DNA of 6,491 bases. Source: Candidatus Krumholzibacteriia bacterium (GTDB lineage: Bacteria; Krumholzibacteriota; Krumholzibacteriia; Krumholzibacteriales; Krumholzibacteriaceae). The stretch is taken from the NCBI GenBank assembly GCA_028696635.1, contig JAQVGR010000099.1, positions 1 to 6,491 of the forward strand, written 5' to 3'. The notes below the pieces were generated by a model. It did no database searches, was not told the origin of the DNA, and worked only from the letters and a program-made list of their open reading frames with translations. The position numbers and the translations under genes were made by a program. This document shows, one piece after another, positions 1 to 5,625 of this stretch. Position 1 is the first letter of the stretch; each line of letters starts with the position of its first letter.

Positions 1-284
1 ACAGCTACGGGTATGCCATCATCAGGCGGGTCGGCGAGCTGTCGGACGGCGGGCTGCGGTGGACGGACGGCATGGTGTACCCGCTCCTGCACCGACTCGA
101 GCGCCGGGGTCTCGTGAAGGCGATATGGGGCCGGTCGGAGACCGGCAGGCGGCGCAAGTACTACCGCCTGACCCGTGCGGGCGCCGAGCAGCTGGCCCGG
201 CAGAGGCGCCAGTGGCAGCTGGTCGACAGGGCGCTGCGCGGCGTCCGGTTCCCGGACGCCGACCCCGCCTCGCAGCCGGGATGA
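1..284 (+). CDS. PadR-family transcriptional regulator, C-terminal part (5' end outside window)
   Basis: This is the C-terminal 93 residues of a PadR-type winged-helix DNA-binding repressor, read in the frame beginning at base 3; the start codon lies upstream of the window. The visible part opens with SYGYAIIRRVGELSDGGL, the usual PadR recognition-helix region. It continues with DGMVYPLLHRLERRGLV, the diagnostic G-x-x-YPxLHRLExxGL motif, and then RRRKYYRLTRAGAEQLA, the beta wing and start of the C-terminal helix. A following W (in RRQWQLVDRAL) is typical of the short-form PadR dimerisation helix, so only a few dozen N-terminal residues should be missing. PadR proteins usually repress a neighbouring membrane-protein operon and respond to small hydrophobic ligands. 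The downstream membrane protein begins 23 bases after the stop, so co-transcription is likely. The family call is secure; the ligand and target are unknown. Confidence 0.92.
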   Translation, partial: SYGYAIIRRVGELSDGGLRWTDGMVYPLLHRLERRGLVKAIWGRSETGRRRKYYRLTRAGAEQLARQRRQWQLVDRALRGVRFPDADPASQPG

Positions 285-295
285 TCCCCGAACGC

Positions 296-300
296 GGAGG
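296..300 (+). promoter_or_regulatory. Ribosome binding site deciding the GTG start at 308
   Basis: A perfect GGAGG ends at base 300. An ATG directly abuts it at 301 but has zero spacing and opens a frame of only six codons. The in-frame GTG at 308 sits 7 bases downstream, the normal spacing, so the membrane protein is assigned a GTG start. Confidence 0.75.
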
Positions 301-307
301 ATGAAGA

Positions 308-1675
308 GTGACGAACAATGAGCTGTTGGAGGGACGCATCGAGGAATGGCGGCAGCACCTCCTGAAACGGCGGGCCATCCGGTCCGCCGACGTCGAGGAG
401 CTCGAGGACCATCTCCGCGCCCAGGTCGAAGCGCTGCGCGAATCCGGCCTGGACGAGGACGAGGCGTTCCTCGTCGGCGTCAAGCGTCTCGGCGACCTGG
501 ATTCGGTATCGAGCGAGTTCGCCCGCGAGTACTCCGGGCGACTCTGGAAGCAGCTCGTCGTGTCGCCGGGCGACGGCGGCTCGTCGTTCGCCGCGCGCCG
601 GGATACCGCCGCGGCCGTCGGGCTGGCGATCGCCGCGGCCGCCGCGCTCAAGATCCCCGAACTCTCCGGCCTGCGCATCCTCGGCCGCGACGCGGACGCG
701 CCGTTCTACGCGATCAACCTCAGCCTCTTCGTCCTGCCTTTTCTCGCCTGCTTCTTCGCGCTCAAGCGCGGGCTGCCGCGAAACGGATGGCTCCTGCTGG
801 CCCTTCCTTTTATAGCCGCGGCTTTGATCGCGAACCTCCCGCCCTTCGAACCGGAAGGTCACACGCTGGTGCTGACCGCGATCCACCTTCCCGTCGCGCT
901 GTGGCTTGCGACCGGGTTCGCCTACGCCGGCGGCCTCTGGCGCAGCCACGAGCGGCGCATGAACTTCGTCCGGTTCTCGGGCGAGTGGTTCATCTACTAC
1001 ACGCTCATCGCGCTCGGGGGCGGCATTCTGGCGGCCTTCGCGATCTTCATATTCGAGGCCATCGGCCTCGATGCCGAGCCGCTCATCGTGCGATGGATCA
1101 TCCCGTGCGGCGCGGCGGGGACGGTCGTCATCGGAGCGTGGCTGGTCGAGAACAAGCAGAGCGTCATCGAGAACATGGCGCCGGTGCTGACGATGCTGTT
1201 CACACCGCTCTTCGCGGCGCTGCTCCTCGTCTTCGTCGCGGCCATGGTCTGGACGGGGAACGCGATCGACGTCGGGCGGGAAGTGCTCATCGGGTTCGAC
1301 CTGCTTCTCGTGCTCGTGCTGGGCCTCCTGCTCTACGCGATCTCGGCGCGCGACTCGCAGGACCCGCCGGGGAGGTTCGACAGGCTCAGGCTGCTGCTCG
1401 TGCTGTGCGCCCTGCTCGTCGATCTGCTCGCCCTGTGGGCGATGGTGCGTCGCACGACGGAATTCGGATTCAGCCCGAACAAGACGGCGGCGCTCGGCCT
1501 GAACCTGCTGCTGCTCGTGAACCTCGGCTGGTCGGCGGTGCTCTACGCGCGGTTCCTGGCGAAACGCGCCCCGTTCGAGCGCCTCGAGCGCTGGCAGACG
1601 GCCTATCTTCCCGCGTATGCCGTCTGGGCGTGGATCGTGGCGGCGCTGTTCCCGGTCATCTTCGGCTACCGGTAG
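308..1675 (+). CDS. Multi-pass membrane protein: permease prefix domain 1 plus DUF4153-like domain
   Basis: A 455-residue integral membrane protein of unknown biochemical role. Residues 1-80 are soluble and charged. The pattern LEGRIEEWRQHLLKR, then DVEELEDHLRAQVEAL, then GLDEDEAFLVGVKRLGD matches permease prefix domain 1, a helical module found at the N terminus of membrane proteins encoded beside PadR genes. About 11 hydrophobic segments follow, near residues 100-117, 133-153, 160-178, 186-205, 228-250, 259-280, 292-314, 326-346, 361-380, 393-416 and 432-453. The segment FGFSPNKTAALGLNLLLLVNL (387-406 core) and the general layout resemble DUF4153. The start is GTG, supported by a well-spaced GGAGG. 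The protein follows the PadR gene by 23 bases, so it is probably co-transcribed with and controlled by it. The 3' end overlaps the convergent gene by 10 bases. The prefix domain is fairly sure; the DUF4153 assignment is by pattern recall. Confidence 0.8.
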   Translation: MTNNELLEGRIEEWRQHLLKRRAIRSADVEELEDHLRAQVEALRESGLDEDEAFLVGVKRLGDLDSVSSEFAREYSGRLWKQLVVSPGDGGSSFAARRDTAAAVGLAIAAAAALKIPELSGLRILGRDADAPFYAINLSLFVLPFLACFFALKRGLPRNGWLLLALPFIAAALIANLPPFEPEGHTLVLTAIHLPVALWLATGFAYAGGLWRSHERRMNFVRFSGEWFIYYTLIALGGGILAAFAIFIFEAIGLDAEPLIVRWIIPCGAAGTVVIGAWLVENKQSVIENMAPVLTMLFTPLFAALLLVFVAAMVWTGNAIDVGREVLIGFDLLLVLVLGLLLYAISARDSQDPPGRFDRLRLLLVLCALLVDLLALWAMVRRTTEFGFSPNKTAALGLNLLLLVNLGWSAVLYARFLAKRAPFERLERWQTAYLPAYAVWAWIVAALFPVIFGYR

Positions 1676-2955
1676 GGCCCGCCGAACCCCGGCGCGAATC
1701 CGCCCGGGCCGCGGGCGCGGCGCACGGCGTTGCAATGAAAGTCCACGTTCGAGGCGCCGAACGTATGATCTTCGCTCCAGATCACGCATCTGAAGCGCAG
1801 ATGGCGGCGGAGATCCCAGTAGCCGGAACGTTCATTGGAGATGCTCTGGGACATGACCCATATCTTGTCGTCTATGCGCAGGACCTCGATCGCATTCACT
1901 CCGGGATCGGGGATGTAGCCGCGATATATCCAGCCGGGGCTTCCCAGGGTGTCGGCTGTGAGGGCCGATGAAGTGGCGTACTGCACGATGGTTCGGGGAT
2001 TCGGGGTCGAAACGCTGTCCTCCGGATCCTGCCAGTCGGTGAACAGGAGATAGTGCGTTCCCCCGTATGACATGACGTGCGGGTTTTCCGCCTGGCCGCC
2101 TGTCGGCTGGCCTCCGATGCCTTCCGGCAGCAGGCCGGTGGCGTCTATGAACCCGGCGCCCGTCCAGTCCGCGAGATCGGTCGAGTACGCGACGGTGACG
2201 ACGCCGGATCGATCGGGTCTGCTCGCCGTGGCGAACATCGTCCATCTTTGATTGACCGGATCCCGGATGACGAACGGGTCCCGGCATTGCTGATTGTAGG
2301 AACCGGGCGGTCCGCCCCAGCCGGTCCAGTCTTCGTCGCACTCGTACACGCATCCGTCCCCGGATGTCCCCGGGCAATCGTTGACCGGACAGCGGGTCCA
2401 GCCCATGAGGTCGGACGACTCGGCGAGCCCTATCCGCTGCCGTGTATCCGGGTCGGTTCCGGGGCCGTCGATTCCCGTGTAGAACATGAAGTACGTGCTC
2501 CCGCTCCTGATGACGTGAGGCGCCCAGAGGCCGTACGAGTCCCAGCCGTTGGGATTTCCATAGAGAGCGGGGCCGACGTAGTCGAGTGTGAGCAGATCGG
2601 TCGATACGTAGTGTTCGATATGCGTGCCGGATCCCAGGTCCTCGGTGTGGAAGAATAGATGATAGAGCCCGTTGTCGTCCCTGATCCAGGCGTGATCCGC
2701 GATGTCGTCGTCCTCGTCGTTGATCCGCGGAAAGTCCTCGTCGAATGGATTCCCGTCACCGTCTTCGTCGTCCGTTTTCGATCTCAGGAAAACGGGAAGG
2801 GCGCTGTCGTCGCAGCAGACTGTCTCGGCCGCATCGGTGAGGGGGTCGTCGCACCCGGAGGAAAATACCTGGGGAAGAACTGCTGAGGCCATGATCGCGA
2901 GAGACAGGGCCAGGCGCGAAGCGCGGCGGCATCTTTCACAAGCGACATTCCGCAT
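1666..2955 (-). CDS. Exported GH32/GH43-type five-bladed beta-propeller protein, probable lipoprotein
   Basis: A 429-residue secreted protein resembling glycoside hydrolase clans F and J. Residues 11-34 form a signal peptide ending in FSSGC-35, an imperfect lipobox with Asp at +2, so lipidation is likely but not certain. Residues 62-84 are Asp/Glu-rich (DEDGDGNPFDED), like a calcium-binding thrombospondin-3 or EF-type loop. The propeller follows. It has AWIRDDNGLYHLFF (89-102), placed like the WxNDPNG nucleophile motif; WAPHV (144-148), the GH43 hallmark; RDP at 225-227; and E290 in AENPHV, a likely acid/base. Blade strands repeat as STDL (118), SSDL (180) and STDLxxW (258). A Cys-rich insert (C189, C194, C202, C206, C224) suggests disulphides. 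The ATG at 2955 is the only start downstream of an in-frame stop, but it has no clear Shine-Dalgarno. A Gly/Pro-rich tail (416-428) ends the protein. Substrate unknown; it could bind sugar without hydrolysing it. Confidence 0.78.
   Translation of the reverse strand: MRNVACERCRRASRLALSLAIMASAVLPQVFSSGCDDPLTDAAETVCCDDSALPVFLRSKTDDEDGDGNPFDEDFPRINDEDDDIADHAWIRDDNGLYHLFFHTEDLGSGTHIEHYVSTDLLTLDYVGPALYGNPNGWDSYGLWAPHVIRSGSTYFMFYTGIDGPGTDPDTRQRIGLAESSDLMGWTRCPVNDCPGTSGDGCVYECDEDWTGWGGPPGSYNQQCRDPFVIRDPVNQRWTMFATASRPDRSGVVTVAYSTDLADWTGAGFIDATGLLPEGIGGQPTGGQAENPHVMSYGGTHYLLFTDWQDPEDSVSTPNPRTIVQYATSSALTADTLGSPGWIYRGYIPDPGVNAIEVLRIDDKIWVMSQSISNERSGYWDLRRHLRFRCVIWSEDHTFGASNVDFHCNAVRRARGPGGFAPGFGGPYR
1701..1717. 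other. Strong GC stem-loop near the convergent gene ends
   Basis: CGCCCG (1701-1706) and CGGGCG (1712-1717) form a perfect 6-bp all-G/C stem around a 5-base loop. It lies 25 bases after the stop of the plus-strand membrane protein and inside the last codons of the minus-strand propeller gene. No T-run follows on either strand, so it is not a canonical intrinsic terminator. It may slow polymerase or protect the 3' end of the plus-strand message, or simply reflect Arg/Gly/Pro codons. Confidence 0.3.
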
Positions 2956-3202
2956 GATTTCGATAACTGTGGTACCGTCCCGTCAGAATCCCGTTACGTG
3001 ACCCGGCGCGCTTCGCGCCCCGGATCCCCCGTCGCCGCGCCGTGCCAGTACTTGATCGTCGGGGGAGAGGCCCCGTAGCCGGCAACGGAAGTGCATACCG
3101 CGCTCTCATGGCTGCTCCTTCCGCCTGATATTTCCGGATGGCACGTCCCTCGTCTCCGCCCGGAATCATATCATATGACGCGGGGGGAATACACAGTCCG
3201 TC
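2956..3202. other. Intergenic region between two minus-strand genes
   Basis: This 247-base gap separates the MATE gene stop from the propeller-lipoprotein start, both on the minus strand. I see no credible coding region. It holds a 6-bp hairpin GGCGCG-CTT-CGCGCC (3005-3019) without a T-run, and an AT-rich palindrome at 3166-3178. No intrinsic terminator for the MATE gene is recognisable, so termination may be Rho-dependent or the two genes may be partly co-transcribed. The gap length argues for a separate promoter for the lipoprotein. Confidence 0.6.
3165..3178 (-). promoter_or_regulatory. AT-rich palindrome with a possible -10 box for the propeller lipoprotein
   Basis: TCATAT-C-ATATGA (3166-3178) is a perfect 13-base palindrome, conspicuous in GC-rich surroundings. 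Read on the minus strand it contains TATGAT (complement of 3165-3170), five of six matches to the sigma-70 -10 consensus. No good -35 box lies 16-18 bases upstream. If used, the transcript would carry a leader of roughly 200 bases before the ATG at 2955. It could equally be a repressor operator. Assignment is tentative. Confidence 0.25.
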
Positions 3203-4537
3203 TCATTCCTCCCTCTCCCTCCCGAGCGCTCTCGCCGTCACCGCGATCCCGGCGATCCCGGCGACGATGTCGGTCGCGAGCCTCCCCCCGAAGACCCCGG
3301 TAAGGCCGAGCCATGACGCTCCCAGCAGGGTCAGGGGGATCAGCAGGACCAGCGTGCGCAGCGCGTTGAGGAGCGCCGAGGAGACCGGCCGGTGGATCCC
3401 GATCAGAATGAAGGTGCTGTAGCGGTGGACCTCGAGGAGCCCGTAGCCGAGGGAGGTCAGGTATATGTACCTCGCCAGGACGTCTATCACCGCCGGGTCC
3501 TCCGAGAACAGACCCCCGAGCGGGCGCGCGGCGGCGATGAAGATCGCCGCCACGGCCAGGCCGTAGGCCAGCGCGAAGATCGTCGTTCCCCTGCGCGCCG
3601 TACGGATCCTGTCGAAGCGCCGCGCGCCGAAGTTCTGGGCGACGAAGGGGACCATCGACACGCCGACCGTCATCGGGATCATGAAGGCGAACATCTCGAT
3701 CCTGCTCGCCACGCCGATCGCCGCGACGGCGGCATGGCCGAACCCCGAGACGATCCTGATCACGACGGCCGACGATATCGGGGTCAGGACCGAGCTGAGC
3801 GTGCTCGGCACCCCGAAGCGCAGGATCCGGCGCCAGGAGGCGAGGATCTTCCGCGGCGACAGGCTCCGGAACGCCACCAGCCGGTACCTTCCGTGCAGGA
3901 CGCGGAAGGAGACCGCCATGACGACCGCCTGCGAGATCACCGTGGCCAGCGCCGCCCCCCGTATCCCCATCGCGGGGAAGCCGAGGAGCCCGAATATCAT
4001 GACCGGATCGAGGACGAAATTGATCAGCGTCCCGCATACGATCAGGATGCTCGCCGCCTTCGTTCTCCCCGTCGCGATGATGATGTCGGCGAAGAGCATG
4101 GAGAGGGCCCTGAAGGTCATGCCGACGTACCAGATCCGCATGTACTGGCCGGTCATGCGCAGGATCTCCCCCGACGCTCCGAGCCTCGAGAAGACCGGCG
4201 CGATCGTCGCCTCCCCGGCCGCGGCCAGGATCATGGAGACGGCCAGGGAGAGAAGGACCGCATGCGTAGAGATCCGCGCCGCGGTGTTGTGCCGTTTCCC
4301 GCCGAGCGCGTGCGCGACCAGCGTCATCGCGCCGGTCCCGAGGCCGCGCATCAGGAATCCCAGCAGCATCACCACGGGGAAGGTGAAGGACATGGCGGCC
4401 AGGGCGTCGGTCCCGAGGCGCGAGACGAACCAGGTATCGGTCAGGTTGTAGGCGTTCATGGCGAAGGTCCCCGCGAGCAGGGGGAGCGCCATCCCCGCCA
4501 GTGTTCCCGATACGCTGTTTCTGACCAGTCGCGCCAT
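3203..4537 (-). CDS. MATE-family multidrug/cation antiporter
   Basis: A complete 444-residue inner-membrane efflux transporter that should export cationic or amphiphilic compounds in exchange for Na+ or H+. It has the family's usual length and about 12 membrane segments in two homologous halves. Helix 1 carries NAYNLTDTWFVSRLG with D34 at the position of the conserved acidic residue used for cation coupling in NorM and DinF-type pumps. The first-half loop motif GGKRHNTAARI (79-89) is mirrored by NFGARRFDRI (302-311) in the second half. The run INFVLDPVMIFGLLGFPAMG followed by RGAALATVISQ is highly characteristic, as is IGIHRPVSSALLNALRTLVL (379-398). The ATG at 4537 is preceded by GGAGG (complement of 4546-4550) at 8-base spacing. 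The gene is divergent from nagB. The family call is secure; the NorM, DinF or other subfamily and the substrate cannot be settled by eye. Confidence 0.95.
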   Translation of the reverse strand: MARLVRNSVSGTLAGMALPLLAGTFAMNAYNLTDTWFVSRLGTDALAAMSFTFPVVMLLGFLMRGLGTGAMTLVAHALGGKRHNTAARISTHAVLLSLAVSMILAAAGEATIAPVFSRLGASGEILRMTGQYMRIWYVGMTFRALSMLFADIIIATGRTKAASILIVCGTLINFVLDPVMIFGLLGFPAMGIRGAALATVISQAVVMAVSFRVLHGRYRLVAFRSLSPRKILASWRRILRFGVPSTLSSVLTPISSAVVIRIVSGFGHAAVAAIGVASRIEMFAFMIPMTVGVSMVPFVAQNFGARRFDRIRTARRGTTIFALAYGLAVAAIFIAAARPLGGLFSEDPAVIDVLARYIYLTSLGYGLLEVHRYSTFILIGIHRPVSSALLNALRTLVLLIPLTLLGASWLGLTGVFGGRLATDIVAGIAGIAVTARALGREREE

Positions 4538-4545
4538 CCGCCGGC

Positions 4546-4564
4546 CCTCCCCGTATGCGCGGGG
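4546..4564 (-). promoter_or_regulatory. MATE ribosome binding site overlapped by a 5-bp hairpin
   Basis: On the minus strand the leader reads CCCCG-CGCATA-CGGGG, then AGGG. The 5-bp G/C stem pairs 4560-4564 with 4549-4553 and so covers the first bases of the GGAGG (4546-4550) that serves the MATE start at 4537. A further CCTCC in the same leader (complement of 4579-4583) could also pair with the GGAGG. Partial Shine-Dalgarno masking is therefore possible. Regulation by this structure is inference only. Confidence 0.35.
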
Positions 4565-4647
4565 TATCCGCGAAGACCGGAGGATATCAGATCGGGCCGG
4601 GCCGGTCAGGGGATAATCGGGGGGGCGCGTCCGCGGCTATTTGAGTC

Positions 4648-4676
4648 TTGCCGAGCAACCGCGGAAGTGCTACAAG
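4648..4676 (+). promoter_or_regulatory. Candidate sigma-70-type promoter for the nagB operon
   Basis: TTGCCG (4648-4653, four of six to TTGACA) and TACAAG (4671-4676, four of six to TATAAT) are separated by exactly 17 bases. Transcription would begin near 4683 and give a leader of about 110 bases before the nagB ATG. Two small dyads (4679-4698) lie at and just after the predicted start site, where a repressor could act. Matches are moderate and the organism's sigma factors are unknown. Confidence 0.3.
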
Positions 4677-4749
4677 ATATCGTCGATACCGGCGGTATTA
4701 GATAAGCGTTTCTTTGATTGAGTTCCCTTAATTCCAGTACGCCCGGAAA

Positions 4750-4771
4750 GCCGTCGCGCGGGTTTGACGGC
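4750..4771 (+). other. Stem-loop in the nagB leader
   Basis: GCCGTC (4750-4755) pairs perfectly with GACGGC (4766-4771) around a 10-base loop, ending 10 bases before the nagB Shine-Dalgarno. It spans the TTG at 4764, which further disfavours that codon as the start. It does not resemble any riboswitch I know, including glmS, and has no T-run. A role in message stability or translation control is speculative. Confidence 0.3.
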
Positions 4772-4781
4772 ATGGACAGAC

Positions 4782-4787
4782 AGGGGG
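4782..4787 (+). promoter_or_regulatory. Ribosome binding site deciding the ATG start of nagB
   Basis: AGGGGG, within AGGGGGTGGT, lies 6 bases before the ATG at 4794. The reading frame stays open back to a TTG at 4764, but that codon lacks a Shine-Dalgarno and would add ten residues absent from the NagB family. The ATG gives the usual NagB N terminus (MEIIITPDYESM). Confidence 0.7.
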
Positions 4788-4793
4788 TGGTCG

Positions 4794-5585
4794 ATGGAGA
4801 TAATCATCACGCCGGACTATGAATCGATGAGCAAGACGTCTGCCGCGATCATAGCGAGGGAGATCAAGCGGAAGCACAATCTCGTGCTCGGGCTGGCGAC
4901 GGGGGACACCCCCGTCGGGACCTACCGGGAGCTGGCGAAGCTGCACAAGGAGGAGGGGCTCGATTTCTCGAAGGTCACGACCTTCAACCTCGACGAGTAC
5001 CTCGGCCTCGCGCCCCTGCACAGGAACAGCTACAACTTCTTCATGTGGGAGAACCTCTTCAAGCACGTCAACATGAGCCCGCACCGGGCCTTCGTCCCGC
5101 AGGGGCACACTGACGATCCCGAGGTCTTCAGCGAATGGTACGAGCAGCAGATACGGGAAGCGGGGGGCATCGATCTGCAGGTGCTCGGCATCGGGCGCGA
5201 TGGGCATATCGGATTCAACGAGCCCGGATCGTCGTTCGCGAGCCGGACGAGGGTGAAGGGGCTCTACGAGCAGACGATCAAGGACAACGCCCGCTTCTTC
5301 GACAGGGAGGAGGACGTGCCGCGGTTCGCGATCACGATGGGGGTCGGGACGATCATGGAGGCCAAGAAAGTGCTCCTCATCGCGAACGGCGCGGGCAAGG
5401 CGGAGGTGTGCCGCGAGTTCATCGAGGGCCCCGTCACGAGCCAGATCACCGCGTCGGCGCTGCAGCTGCACAGCTTCGTCATCGTCGTGCTCGACGAGGA
5501 GGCGGCGTCGAAGCTGAAGCGGAGGGAATACTACAACTGGATCCGCGACAACAAGCATGTCGTGCAGAAGCAGATCGGCCGCTGA
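4794..5585 (+). CDS. nagB: Glucosamine-6-phosphate deaminase
   Basis: A cytosolic enzyme converting glucosamine 6-phosphate to fructose 6-phosphate and ammonia, the step that feeds amino sugars into glycolysis. With the ATG at 4794 it is 263 residues, close to the 266 of E. coli NagB. The phosphate-binding loop is GLATGDTPVGTY (33-44). The catalytic set is complete: D67 in TFNLDEYLGL, then D136, H138 and E143 in GIGRDGHIGFNEPGSS, matching E. coli D72, D141, H143 and E148. S146, R153 and K155 match E. coli S151, R158 and K160, which bind the activator N-acetylglucosamine 6-phosphate, so allosteric control may be retained. No nagA lies in view. The DUF4954 gene follows after 40 bases on the same strand, so the two are probably co-transcribed. 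A divergent MATE gene lies upstream. The call is very secure. Confidence 0.98.
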   Translation: MEIIITPDYESMSKTSAAIIAREIKRKHNLVLGLATGDTPVGTYRELAKLHKEEGLDFSKVTTFNLDEYLGLAPLHRNSYNFFMWENLFKHVNMSPHRAFVPQGHTDDPEVFSEWYEQQIREAGGIDLQVLGIGRDGHIGFNEPGSSFASRTRVKGLYEQTIKDNARFFDREEDVPRFAITMGVGTIMEAKKVLLIANGAGKAEVCREFIEGPVTSQITASALQLHSFVIVVLDEEAASKLKRREYYNWIRDNKHVVQKQIGR

Positions 5586-5625
5586 GGGCAGCGGGGAAGG
5601 CCGGGAAAAGAAGGATCACGGAGAC

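Larger units (their letters stand above)
4565..4793. other. Divergent intergenic region, MATE / nagB
   Basis: This is the rest of the 256-base non-coding gap between the divergent MATE and nagB starts. The centre (about 4636-4740) is visibly richer in A/T than the flanks, as expected for promoters. It carries the nagB promoter candidate and leader hairpin listed separately. A possible minus-strand -10 box, TCTAAT (complement of 4697-4702), would suit the MATE gene but lacks a recognisable -35. Two small dyads sit between the opposing candidates: ATCG-T-CGAT (4679-4687) and ATACC-GGC-GGTAT (4686-4698). They are plausible operator sites for a shared regulator. No open reading frame of merit is present. 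Confidence 0.5.

Noticed and set aside
301..321. Six-codon frame (MKSDEQ) at the start of the membrane protein gene
   Set aside because: The ATG abuts the GGAGG with no spacing and is out of frame; probably chance.
161..1789. 542-codon open frame on the minus strand opposite the DUF4153-like gene
   Set aside because: Its product is a string of Arg, Glu, Asp, Gln and Pro without domains, typical of antisense frames in GC-rich coding DNA. The plus-strand frame has clear membrane segments and a ribosome binding site.
346..1971. 541-codon open frame on the plus strand overlapping the DUF4153-like gene
   Set aside because: Arg/Ala/Pro-rich low-complexity product in a shifted frame; no ribosome binding site or recognisable domain.
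3005..3019. GGCGCG-CTT-CGCGCC hairpin as a terminator of the MATE gene
   Set aside because: Stem of only 6 bp, no T-run on either strand, and about 185 bases beyond the stop codon.
3392..4705. 437-codon open frame on the plus strand opposite the MATE gene
   Set aside because: Arg/Asp/Glu/His-rich shadow frame; the opposite strand encodes an unmistakable MATE transporter.
4764..4793. Upstream TTG start adding ten residues to NagB
   Set aside because: No Shine-Dalgarno, lies in a predicted hairpin, and the extra residues (TAWTDRGWS) are foreign to the family; the ATG at 4794 has a good ribosome binding site.
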